NCBI RefSeq assembly: GCF_001592365.1
Contig: NZ_BCWU01000004.1
Span: forward strand, 248,001 to 312,000
Direction of reading: 5' to 3'
Length of the DNA: 64,000 nucleotides
Source of the DNA: Gordonia hydrophobica NBRC 16057
GTDB taxonomy: Bacteria; Actinomycetota; Actinomycetes; Mycobacteriales; Mycobacteriaceae
Part shown: in pieces, positions 44,539 to 52,188 of the stretch
Layout: each line of letters opens with the position of its first letter
How positions within the stretch are numbered: the stretch's first letter is position 1
Program-made: the position numbers and the translations under genes
Notes under the pieces: model-generated
Databases searched by the model: none
Told to the model about the DNA's origin: nothing
What the model saw: only the letters and a program-made list of their open reading frames with translations

Positions 44539-45408
44539 GTGCGACTCGCTCGCTCTCGCCGCACCGCCGCCGCCATTGCTGCGGCTGCAGTGATCACCCC
44601 AGCCCTGCTCGTCCCCTCCAACGCTGCCGCTGCTCCGGCGACGCCTGCGCCGACCGCAGACACCTCCGAAGCCCAGGGCCTGCCGATTCCCGACGTGGAC
44701 CACGCTCCCGACGTGCAGCCCGAAGTCCTCGAATCCCTCGGCGCGCTCACCCCCGCCCTCATCGGCTCGGTGGCGACACGCGACTCCGACGGCAAGGTCA
44801 ACACCGCCCTTCTGGCGCAGGTGCGCAGACTGGCCGACAATCCGGCCGTGCCCGCCGAAGCGCAAGAGGTCTGGAAGTCGCTGATCGATTTCATCGGTGA
44901 GCCGGGCGCAAAGGAAGCGGCCAAGACCTTCGAACTGGAGGCCTCGCCCGCCGCCAAGAAGGACGACGCCCCCAACATCCCGACCGGCCCGAACAAGCCG
45001 AAGATCCAGCAGTTCCTGTACCCGACCATCGGCGTGGGCTGCATGCCCGGCGGCAACTCGGTCGGCATGGCACTGGCCACCGCGGGTCCGCAGCCCGCAC
45101 CGGCGCCCGGCCCCAAGCGCGGTCAGGCCGGATTCGTCTACACCAGCCTCGGCACCGGTCCCGCACTGAACTCGGCGCGGAAACTGACCGTCGCCTGGCT
45201 CAACATCGACAACGGTCGCACCGGCCAGCAGACGCTGAAGCCGAACCCGAAGATCAATGCGACCAAGGGCCCCGGAACCTTCACTGCGGTCGTGAACACC
45301 GGCCGCGGCCGCGTGGTCTCGACGATCTACGGCACCGTGACCACCAAGACCAAGGGCAAGCGCGTGTCGTGCACCATCGCACCGACGATCGGCACCGCGA
45401 TCATCTGA
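44539..45408 (+). CDS. Exported Ala/Pro-rich protein (Rv1157c-like)
   Basis: 289 residues from the GTG at 44539, which has an AGAGGA ribosome site. Sec signal peptide (MRLARSRRTAAAIAAAAV...SNAAAAPA), an Ala/Pro/Asp-rich helical region to about 140, then a C-terminal domain. That domain has two cysteines (VGCMPGG and RVSCTIAP) and the pattern VAWLNIDNG...VVNTGRGRVVSTIYG. The same pattern occurs in the exported proteins at 45619 and 49377. Similar Ala/Pro-rich proteins lie near mutT2/typA in mycobacteria. Function unknown; cell-wall location inferred. A strong terminator follows. Confidence 0.72.
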   Translation: MRLARSRRTAAAIAAAAVITPALLVPSNAAAAPATPAPTADTSEAQGLPIPDVDHAPDVQPEVLESLGALTPALIGSVATRDSDGKVNTALLAQVRRLADNPAVPAEAQEVWKSLIDFIGEPGAKEAAKTFELEASPAAKKDDAPNIPTGPNKPKIQQFLYPTIGVGCMPGGNSVGMALATAGPQPAPAPGPKRGQAGFVYTSLGTGPALNSARKLTVAWLNIDNGRTGQQTLKPNPKINATKGPGTFTAVVNTGRGRVVSTIYGTVTTKTKGKRVSCTIAPTIGTAII

Positions 45409-45421
45409 TCACCTTCGCCTG

Positions 45422-45453
45422 TGAAGCCCCGAACCGCCAGGTTCGGGGCTTCA
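45422..45453 (+). terminator. Terminator after the exported Ala/Pro-rich gene
   Basis: 14-bp perfect stem TGAAGCCCCGAACC (45422-45435) and GGTTCGGGGCTTCA (45440-45453) with a 4-base GCCA loop, then TTCATTG. Intrinsic terminator. Confidence 0.9.
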
Positions 45454-45548
45454 TTCATTGTTCAAGCATCTCCCGATGATCGCGGCCCGGTAACGACTCG
45501 GCCTCACTCCTTGTCATTTCGCAGCCGAACTTCCCATCATTAACTTGA

Positions 45549-45580
45549 GAAACAATTGTCACACCAGTCACGTCTGTAAC
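45549..45580 (+). promoter_or_regulatory. 9-bp-periodic GTNAC array, copy 2 (MtrA-box-like)
   Basis: GAAAC (45549, weak), GTCAC (45558), GTCAC (45567), GTAAC (45576), each 9 bp apart. The 20-base stretch 45543-45562 differs at one position from 44439-44458 upstream of the other exported gene, so both share a control element. Confidence 0.5.
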
Positions 45581-45618
45581 AGCTGCCGAGGACTGATGCG
45601 CGCTCTGGAAGGAAGTCT

Positions 45619-46689
45619 GTGGCCTACCGCAAGAATCGCTCGCTCCGCGTCGGCGTCGCCGGATTGGCCGTCGCCGCAACCGCCGTCTTGACGATGCCCG
45701 CCGTCGCCACCGCCGACCCGACGACCCCGGATACCACCACACCGGACACCACCACGCCCGGCACAGCGACTCCCGACACCGCCGAGCCCAGCGCACCGAG
45801 CACTTCCACGCCCACCACCCCTGCGCCCGACGGTGCGTCGCCCAGCACCACGTTGCCCGAGATCCCCGGCGACGCCGAACTCGCCGACCTGTTGCGCACG
45901 CTGAAGAGCACCGGCGGCACCGAGAAGGCGGTCGAGGCGCTCACGGCGATCCTCTCGTCCGATGGTCAACTCGACCCGTCGAAGTACCTCGGCAGCACTG
46001 GACTCCTGGACAGCATCGGCCTGGACCAGCTGGGACTCGACAAGCTCGGCATCCTCTCCCCCGACGAGCCCGGCAGCACGACGCCCACCGCGCCCGACGC
46101 TCCCGCAGTCCCGTCCGCCGCAACTCCGTCGCCCGCGGCTGCTCCGGTCGCCACCTCGGCGGCGGACGTCCTCGACGTGCTGAAGAAGGCGACCGGGGCC
46201 ACGCTGTTGAGCCCCGCGGTGTCGCCGCTCTGCACCGATCCGACCGCCGACAACCCGCTCGGGCTCTCGACTGCGCCCGCCGTCGCCGTGCCCGGTCCGT
46301 GGCCCCGCGTCGCCTCCCAGCAGTCGGGCGCGCTCGCCGCATTGAGCGAACTGTTGCCCGACGACAAGAACCTGCTCACCGCGATCGCTGCGGACGAAAC
46401 GGCGTTCGCTCTGGTGCCGCCGGGCGAACCCGGTGCCGACAACTTCCGCGTCGCGTGGTTCAACACGTCGACGCTCGACGGCGGGATGGCCGACCTCAAG
46501 CCGCTGTCGGAGGCCTCGAAGTCCGGTCCGCTGAAGCAACTGCTCGCCGACACCGAACTCTTCCACGGGTTGCGCCTGGCGCAGGTGAAGACCGGCCGAG
46601 GCACCATCCTGACCGCGGTCTTCGGCACCACGACCAAGGCCGGTCGCACCTGCTTCTTCCTGCCGGCGCTCGGCACCGTGAAGAACTGA
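45619..46689 (+). CDS. Exported Thr/Pro-rich protein (Rv1158c-like)
   Basis: 356 residues, GTG start behind GGAAGGAAG. Sec signal peptide (RVGVAGLAVAATAVLTMPAVATA), then a TTPDTT repeat-like Pro/Thr region to about 75. A helical middle follows (ELADLLRTLKSTGGTEKAVEALTAIL), a second Pro/Ala linker, and a C-terminal domain with cysteines in SPLCTDP and RTCFFLP. VAWFNTSTLDGG and VKTGRGTILTAVFGT parallel the neighbour at 44539. Probably wall-associated; function unknown. Shares the GTNAC array type with that neighbour. Confidence 0.7.
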   Translation: MAYRKNRSLRVGVAGLAVAATAVLTMPAVATADPTTPDTTTPDTTTPGTATPDTAEPSAPSTSTPTTPAPDGASPSTTLPEIPGDAELADLLRTLKSTGGTEKAVEALTAILSSDGQLDPSKYLGSTGLLDSIGLDQLGLDKLGILSPDEPGSTTPTAPDAPAVPSAATPSPAAAPVATSAADVLDVLKKATGATLLSPAVSPLCTDPTADNPLGLSTAPAVAVPGPWPRVASQQSGALAALSELLPDDKNLLTAIAADETAFALVPPGEPGADNFRVAWFNTSTLDGGMADLKPLSEASKSGPLKQLLADTELFHGLRLAQVKTGRGTILTAVFGTTTKAGRTCFFLPALGTVKN

Positions 46690-46756
46690 CGCCCGTTCGC
46701 CCCTTCCCCGCATCGCCCCGCCGCCCACTCGGGCGACCGCCACAAAGGACCGATAC

Positions 46757-47917
46757 ATGATCTCCGCCAGGACGCGGCTCGTCCGCACTCTTGTCGCCAC
46801 GTCGGCTGCGGCGGTCGTCACCATCGGTACCGTCGTCGGCGCTCAGGCACTCGCCGAGCCCGCCCCCGAGTCCCCGGACGCCCCGGGCGGTCAGACCGCC
46901 GGCTCGGTCTACGCCAACCGCCTCGTCGATCCGTCGACGCTGATCTCCGGGGCCGCCAGCGGCCAGCAGTACAGCTACTGGTCGCAGGGATCGGACGAAC
47001 AGCTGCACCTGTCGACCGCGACCCTGCTGGAGCCCCGCGGCTCCCGGCCCGCAGCCGGTTGGCCCGTCGTGGTGTGGGCGCACGGGTCCGACGGCTGGAG
47101 CGCGTCGTGTGCGCCGTCGCGGAATCGCGACTCCGGCGACCGCACGGCCATCAGCAGGCTGCTCGGCGACGGCTACGCGGTGATCGCACCCGACTACGCC
47201 GCCGTCGGCGCTCCCGGGGCACCGCAGTACTCCGATGTGAATGCGACCGCCCACAACCTCGTGGACGCCGTGCGTGCGGCCGCGGACATCGGGCAGACCG
47301 ACCTCTCGCCGAAGTGGGCGGTCGTCGGGCAGTCGCAGGGGGCAGCTGCAGCGGTCTCCCTGGCCCGCAACGCGACCCGTTGGCAGGCCGGTCGACTCGA
47401 CTTCCGCGGCGCGACTGCGACCAGCATCCCCGCGGGCTACGCCGATCTGGTCGCCGGACTGAGTCCGTCGTCCACCGCCGTGCCGACGCCCGTCGTCGCC
47501 GACGTCCTGTACACCCTTGCTTCCCAGGACAGCACCGATCTGGAGCCCATCCTGACCGAGCGCGGTTCCGACCTGGTCCAGAAGGCGCAGACCCTGTGCA
47601 CCGAGGACCTCGTCAAGCAGGTGGGCGGCACCCAGCTCGCCGACCTCGTCCGCAAACCCCTGGCGTCGAATGCGAAACTCGCCGCGTCACTGCGCAAATC
47701 CCTCGCACTCCCGACGATCGGCTTCAATCGCCCGATTCTTATGAGCCAGCGACTGGTCGACGAATCCGTCGTGGTCCCGAGCTCGCTGCGGTATCTCGCA
47801 GAAGCACAACTGGCCAGCAACAAGGTCACGATGAGCACGTATCTCACCGTCGACCAGTCCGACGGTGAGCGCCAGGAACGCGCCGCCGTCAAGGCCTTCC
47901 TCAAGCGGCTCTACTGA
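46757..47917 (+). CDS. Secreted lipase-family alpha/beta hydrolase
   Basis: 386 residues. Signal peptide (RTLVATSAAAVVTIGTVVGAQALA). Alpha/beta-hydrolase core: WPVVVWAHGSDG oxyanion region, DGYAVIAPDYAAVGAPG, nucleophile elbow VGQSQGAAAAVSLA, and later PTPVVADVLY, close to the secretory lipase (LIP) family. Substrate probably lipid ester. It follows the exported gene at 45619 by 67 bases with an AAAGGA ribosome site and no terminator between, so it is likely co-transcribed. Confidence 0.82.
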   Translation: MISARTRLVRTLVATSAAAVVTIGTVVGAQALAEPAPESPDAPGGQTAGSVYANRLVDPSTLISGAASGQQYSYWSQGSDEQLHLSTATLLEPRGSRPAAGWPVVVWAHGSDGWSASCAPSRNRDSGDRTAISRLLGDGYAVIAPDYAAVGAPGAPQYSDVNATAHNLVDAVRAAADIGQTDLSPKWAVVGQSQGAAAAVSLARNATRWQAGRLDFRGATATSIPAGYADLVAGLSPSSTAVPTPVVADVLYTLASQDSTDLEPILTERGSDLVQKAQTLCTEDLVKQVGGTQLADLVRKPLASNAKLAASLRKSLALPTIGFNRPILMSQRLVDESVVVPSSLRYLAEAQLASNKVTMSTYLTVDQSDGERQERAAVKAFLKRLY

Positions 47918-47961
47918 GCCGGCGGCCGTTCGACCAGGCGATGCGGGCCTGACAGCGTCCG

Positions 47962-49380
47962 CTACCCCATCTCCTCCAGCTCCATGCCCTTGGTCTCCGG
48001 CACCCGACTCCGGACGTAGACGAACGAGATCGCGGCACAGAGCGCGAAGAAGCCGTAGACCACCGCGGGTCCCACCGCCCCCATCGCCGCGGGGAAGAGC
48101 AGCGAGATGATGAAGTTCGAGATCCAGTTGACGGCGGTGCACAGGCCGAGGGCGACGGCGCGGAACCGATTGGGGAACATCTCGCCGAGCATCACCCACA
48201 TCACCGGGCCCCAGCTGGCCGCGAACGCGATGACGAAGAGGTTCGCGCCGATCAGTGCGAGCACACCCCACGACGACGGCAGCCGCGAGACGGTCTCGCC
48301 GTCGGCGTCGATCGCGTCGTAGACCTGGGTGAAGGCGATCGCCGCCAACAGCAGACCGACGAACATGCCGACCGAGCCGATGAGCAGCAGGAGGCGGCGG
48401 CCGATGCGATCGACGAACCCGATCGCGACGAATGTCATCACCACGTTGATGACCGCGGTGATCACCGACGTCACGAACGACGCCGATTCGGAGAAGCCCA
48501 CCGACTGCCACAGAGTCGTCGAGTAGTAGAAGATCGCGTTGATGCCGACGAACTGCTGGAACACCGCCAGCCAGATGCCGACCCAGAGCAGCGGATGCAA
48601 TCCGAAGCTGGGGCCGGTGATGTCGCGCAACGACGTTCTGGCCTCCCGATTGACGGTGGCGCGGATCTGCGCGACGCGGCCGTCAGGGTCGTGCTCGCCG
48701 GAGATGTGCGCCAGGATGTGCGACGCCTCGGCGTCCCGACCGCGCGCCACCAGATAGCGCGGCGACTCCGGGATCGTCAGCGCCAGCACGCCGTAGACGA
48801 CGGCGGGCACCACGCCGACGAGGAACATCCACCGCCACGCCTCCATGCCGATCCACAACGTGTTCGACGCCGATCCCGCACTGTCGGCGAGCACGGCGTC
48901 GGACAGGAGCGCGGCGAAGATGCCGAGAGTGATCGCCAACTGCTGCATGGAGCCGAGGGCACCGCGGAACTTCGCGGGCGCGATCTCCGCGATGTAGGCG
49001 GGCGCGATGACCGACGCGATGCCGATGCCGATGCCGCCCAGCACCCGCCAGAGCATCAGGTCCCAGACGGTCTGGGTGAGGCCTGCGCCGATCGAGGACA
49101 CGATGAACAGCACCGAACCCAGGAGCATCACCCGTTTCCGGCCCCACCGGTCCGCGAGTCGTCCCGCGAACCAGGCACCCACCGCGCAGCCGAGCAACGC
49201 GATCGCGACGGCGAATCCGGTGACCAGGTCGGACAGGATGAACTCGCCCTGGATCGCATCCACCGCGCCGTTGACGACCGAGCTGTCGAAGCCGAACAGG
49301 AAGCCGCCGACGGCCGCCGCGGTGGAGACGCCGAGGACGCGGACGAGAGGGACGTCGGAGCGGTCGGCGACGTCCCTCAC
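47962..49380 (-). CDS. MFS sugar porter (SugI-like)
   Basis: 472 residues, twelve transmembrane helices. Sugar-porter signatures: FGFDSSVVNGAVDAI, GRLADRWGRKRVMLLGS, PAYIAEIAPAKFRGALGSMQQL, PESPRYLVARGRDAEA, FQQFVGINAIFYYS, the second GRR motif DRIGRRLLLLIG, and PETKG near the C-terminus. Proton-sugar symport is expected; the sugar is unknown. GTG start overlaps the stop of the exported gene upstream (GTGA). Confidence 0.92.
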   Translation of the reverse strand: MRDVADRSDVPLVRVLGVSTAAAVGGFLFGFDSSVVNGAVDAIQGEFILSDLVTGFAVAIALLGCAVGAWFAGRLADRWGRKRVMLLGSVLFIVSSIGAGLTQTVWDLMLWRVLGGIGIGIASVIAPAYIAEIAPAKFRGALGSMQQLAITLGIFAALLSDAVLADSAGSASNTLWIGMEAWRWMFLVGVVPAVVYGVLALTIPESPRYLVARGRDAEASHILAHISGEHDPDGRVAQIRATVNREARTSLRDITGPSFGLHPLLWVGIWLAVFQQFVGINAIFYYSTTLWQSVGFSESASFVTSVITAVINVVMTFVAIGFVDRIGRRLLLLIGSVGMFVGLLLAAIAFTQVYDAIDADGETVSRLPSSWGVLALIGANLFVIAFAASWGPVMWVMLGEMFPNRFRAVALGLCTAVNWISNFIISLLFPAAMGAVGPAVVYGFFALCAAISFVYVRSRVPETKGMELEEMG

Positions 49381-49913
49381 AGCGTCACCGAACCGCGGCA
49401 GGACGAGTACTGCGGATTCACCATGGGGACAAACGCGAGCGCACCGATCTTCTGGTGGATGGTGAAGGCAACCCTCCCGCGCCCGGGATGCAGCACCGCG
49501 TCCCAGCTCGCGCTATGCGCCCGGGTCGGAACACGGACCACGCCCGATCGCCCGCTGGTGCGATTGGTCCAGCGGACGGTGGTGAGCGTCGTGACTTCCA
49601 GGATCGGGCCGGTGCCGCCGCGATTCATGGCACTCAGCGAGATGGCCGGGCCAACCAATCCGTCGGAGGGGAACGGCGCCCCGGTGTACACGTCGACGCG
49701 GATGCGCAGCGGCGCGCCCGGCCACGGATTGGGGCTGTCGCACCGCAGCGTCGTGACGTATTCCGCCCCGTACGGCGCCGCGCTCGCCGGCGCCGCCGTC
49801 ACGACACCGCCGGTGAGGGCGGCGGCCGCCGCAATCAGTCCCCCGACAACACGCCGTCGCGCCCGCCCCCGCGCCCGCTCTCCTGACCCCGCTGGCATCT
49901 TCGGACTTTCCAT
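49377..49913 (-). CDS. Small exported two-Cys protein
   Basis: 178 residues from ATG 49913. Twin-Arg-like basic start and Sec-type signal (RRRVVGGLIAAAAALTGGVVTAAPASA). The mature part has two cysteines (LRCDSP and SSCRGS) and the segment VRWTNRTSGRSG...DAVLHPGRGRVAFTI. That matches the C-terminal domain of the exported proteins at 44539 and 45619. Likely a single disulfide-bonded beta domain outside the membrane. Function unknown. Coupled to the sugar porter gene downstream by GTGA. Confidence 0.7.
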   Translation of the reverse strand: MESPKMPAGSGERARGRARRRVVGGLIAAAAALTGGVVTAAPASAAPYGAEYVTTLRCDSPNPWPGAPLRIRVDVYTGAPFPSDGLVGPAISLSAMNRGGTGPILEVTTLTTVRWTNRTSGRSGVVRVPTRAHSASWDAVLHPGRGRVAFTIHQKIGALAFVPMVNPQYSSCRGSVTL

Positions 49914-49946
49914 GGCACCGAGTGTGCCAGCACTACCATGGGATTC

Positions 49947-50510
49947 ATGGGAAAACTCCAGATAGCCCAGGACCCAGTCGCCGACGACCTCCTGTCCACC
50001 GACGCCTTCGCCCTCACTGCTGGAATGCTGCTCGACCAACAGTTTCCGATGGAACGTGCGTTCGCCGGTCCCGCGAAGATCCTCGAACGCTTCGGCACCC
50101 TCGATCCGGCGGCCATCGCGGACGCCGATCCCGAGTCCTTCGCCGACCTCTGCGCCACCCCGCCGGCTGTGCACCGGTACGGCAGGTCGATGGCCGGACG
50201 CATCCAGCAACTCGCCCGGATGGTCGTCGACGAGTACGACGGCGACACCGAACGCATCTGGACCACGGCTCGGACCGGCGAGGAACTGTTCACCCGAGTC
50301 CGCGCGCTCCCCGGTTTCGGCGAGCAGAAGGCGAAGATCTTCGTCGCCCTGCTCGCCAAGCAGCTCGATGTGAAACCGCGCGGCTGGACCAAGGTGACCG
50401 GAGACTACGGACGCAAAGGGTACCGATCGGTGGCCGACGTCACCGATCCCGACTCTCTCCAGCGCGTTCGCGACTTCAAGAAGGCCGCGAAGGCGGCGGC
50501 CAAGAAGTAG
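49947..50510 (+). CDS. HhH-GPD base-excision repair protein
   Basis: 187 residues from ATG 49947. HhH-GPD fold: ALTAGMLLDQQFPMERAFAGPAKI (start of the domain, as in the MutY/Nth class) and the helix-hairpin-helix LPGFGEQKAKIFVALLAKQ. The tail is Lys/Ala-rich. No C-terminal Fe-S cysteines. This is the small actinobacterial HhH-GPD family; damage specificity is unknown. I prefer ATG 49947 over ATG 49938 because a TACCAT -10 box (49934-49939) ends 7 bases before it, giving a leaderless mRNA, and overlaps the earlier ATG. Confidence 0.85.
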   Translation: MGKLQIAQDPVADDLLSTDAFALTAGMLLDQQFPMERAFAGPAKILERFGTLDPAAIADADPESFADLCATPPAVHRYGRSMAGRIQQLARMVVDEYDGDTERIWTTARTGEELFTRVRALPGFGEQKAKIFVALLAKQLDVKPRGWTKVTGDYGRKGYRSVADVTDPDSLQRVRDFKKAAKAAAKK

Positions 50511-50517
50511 ATGCCGC

Positions 50518-50523
50518 TATAAT
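50518..50523 (+). promoter_or_regulatory. Perfect TATAAT -10 box, leaderless promoter
   Basis: TATAAT 8 bases before the ATG at 50532, with no Shine-Dalgarno. Strongest-looking -10 box seen in the window; drives the decapeptide-repeat protein gene. Confidence 0.65.
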
Positions 50524-50531
50524 CTGCACCC

Positions 50532-51458
50532 ATGAATAATGGCGTGAACGAAGTGCGGACAGCGGTCAAGCTTCCGCTGCGGATCGGCTTCGCGGCAGCC
50601 GGCATCGCGCTGACAACCGTCGAGTCGGTCATCAACGTGGCCCGGCTGACCACCGAGAGTGTCGAGAGCGAAGTCAATTCGATGCTCGGCATCCGCGACG
50701 GCAGCGAAGTCGCCGCCGTCCGAGCTCCGCTCACCATCCTCAGCCAGGTGGCAGATCTCCTGAGTCCGGACCGGCCGTTCGGTCGCATCCTGGCCAGCAA
50801 CGGACCCCTCGACCGACTGATCCAGCCGGGCGGTGTCATCGACCGTCTCACCGCCCCGGACGGACTGCTCGAGAAGCTCACCGAGCGGGGCGGTCTCCTC
50901 GACCAGATGACCGATGAGAAGGGCATTCTGATGCGGCTCGCCGCCAAAGACGGCCCGCTCGATCGGCTCACGCGCGAGGGAGGCGTCGTCGATCAGTTCA
51001 CGGAGAACGAGGGGATCCTGGAGCGCATCACCTCCGAGGGCGGCATCGTCGACAAGCTCACCGCGCCCGACGGTGTGTTGGAGAAGCTGTCGCAGCCCGG
51101 CGGCGTCCTCGATCGCGCAGCAAGCGACGACGGGCTCCTCGACCAGCTGCTCGGCGCGGACGGGGCGCTCGAGAAGCTGATCGCCGACGGCGGCCCCCTC
51201 GACAAGTTCACCGAGCTGTCGGAGACCCTCGCCTCCCTGCCCCCGAATCTCGCCGCGATGCAGGAGACCGTCGATCACCTCAACGAGGTCGTCGAACTGC
51301 TCAACGCATCGGTGGCCCCGATCGGCGGACTGGCCGACCGCCTGCCGAAACGGCTCACGCGCGCCGGGAACGGCTACGGTGCTGCCGCCACGGCGCCCCG
51401 CCCGCAGCTGCCCGGCGAATCGACCGACGCCGCCAGCCGGTATCCAGGCAAGGAGTAG
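50532..51458 (+). CDS. Decapeptide-repeat protein
   Basis: 308 residues, no family recognised. Residues 1-45 include an amphipathic or weakly hydrophobic stretch (LPLRIGFAAAGIALTTVESV) that may touch the membrane. Residues 91-230 are fourteen exact 10-residue repeats without a phase break. Consensus is G-[PVLI]-[LIV]-[DE]-[RKQ]-[LFM]-T-x-x-[GDE], for example GVIDRLTAPD, GLLEKLTERG, GIVDKLTAPD. The first Gly is invariant and position 4 is acidic in 13 of 14. After the repeats comes a coiled-coil-like helix (LAAMQETVDHLNEVVELLNASV) and a disordered tail. No signal peptide. A structural or scaffolding role is inferred from the repeats only. Confidence 0.85.
   Translation: MNNGVNEVRTAVKLPLRIGFAAAGIALTTVESVINVARLTTESVESEVNSMLGIRDGSEVAAVRAPLTILSQVADLLSPDRPFGRILASNGPLDRLIQPGGVIDRLTAPDGLLEKLTERGGLLDQMTDEKGILMRLAAKDGPLDRLTREGGVVDQFTENEGILERITSEGGIVDKLTAPDGVLEKLSQPGGVLDRAASDDGLLDQLLGADGALEKLIADGGPLDKFTELSETLASLPPNLAAMQETVDHLNEVVELLNASVAPIGGLADRLPKRLTRAGNGYGAAATAPRPQLPGESTDAASRYPGKE
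50802..51221 (+). repeat. Fourteen in-frame 30-base units coding decapeptide repeats
   Basis: Each unit is 30 bases starting with a Gly codon (GGN). DNA identity between units is much lower than the protein pattern, which indicates old duplication held by selection on the protein rather than recent slippage. Confidence 0.85.
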
Positions 51459-51493
51459 CGGCGGCGCAGACGTGTCGGTCGCGCCGAGCGCTC

Positions 51494-52180
51494 TCAGCCG
51501 ACCACACTGGGCTCGGCCAGCATGCCGTCGAGCATGGACAGCGCCTCGTCCGCCTCGGCCAGCGCACGGGCGTCGTGCGTAACAAGGAGCGCCGCGATGT
51601 CTCGCTCGCGGACGAGTCCGGTGAGCAGGTCCATGGTCTCGGCAGCACGGTGCGAGTCGAGCGCCGACGTCGGCTCGTCGGCCAGCAGCACCGCGGGCTG
51701 GTTGATGAGCGCGCGGGCGATGTTGACCCGCTGCCGCATGCCGCCCGACAGTTGGTGCGGTCGACGGTCCATGGCGCGTCCCAGGCCCACGTCGGCGAGC
51801 AGGTCGCGGGCCCGGCCGACCGCGTCTCGCGGTCGGCCGCCCGCGAGATGCACCGGCAGCAGCACCTGTTCCAGCGCGGTGAGGCTCGGCAGCAGGTTGT
51901 CGTGCTGGAACACGAACCCGATCCGAGTCCGCCGGATCGTCGCACGCTGCTCCTCCGAGAGTGCGGAGACAGCGATCCCGTCCACCACCACCTGCCCGCT
52001 GTCCGGTGCGATGAGCGTCCCGGCGACCGACAGCACGCTCGACTTGCCGCATCCGGACGGGCCCGTCAACCCGACGATCACGCCGCGCGGCACGGTGAAC
52101 GAGACGCCGCCGACGGCCGTGATGCGGGCGCCGTCGCCGTCCGGATAGGTGAGAACGACATCGGTCAGTGTCAACGACAT
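51494..52180 (-). CDS. ABC exporter ATPase (MacB/LolD type)
   Basis: 228 residues. Walker A GPSGCGKSS, Q-loop VFQHDNLLPSLTALEQVLLP, signature LSGGMRQRVNIARAL, Walker B AVLLADEPTSALDS, and H-loop LVTHDARA. Size and the QHDNLLPSLTA block are typical of ATPases that pair with FtsX-like permeases. ATG has AGGAAA upstream, and the permease gene ends 8 bases before. Divergent from a NarL-type two-component system. Confidence 0.92.
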   Translation of the reverse strand: MSLTLTDVVLTYPDGDGARITAVGGVSFTVPRGVIVGLTGPSGCGKSSVLSVAGTLIAPDSGQVVVDGIAVSALSEEQRATIRRTRIGFVFQHDNLLPSLTALEQVLLPVHLAGGRPRDAVGRARDLLADVGLGRAMDRRPHQLSGGMRQRVNIARALINQPAVLLADEPTSALDSHRAAETMDLLTGLVRERDIAALLVTHDARALAEADEALSMLDGMLAEPSVVG

Positions 52181-52188
52181 GGTGTTTC

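Noticed and set aside
45721-45790. ACC/CCG-rich repeats in the exported gene as a possible microsatellite or CRISPR-like array
   Set aside because: They are irregular codons of a Thr/Pro-rich linker (TTPDTT pattern) with no spacers.
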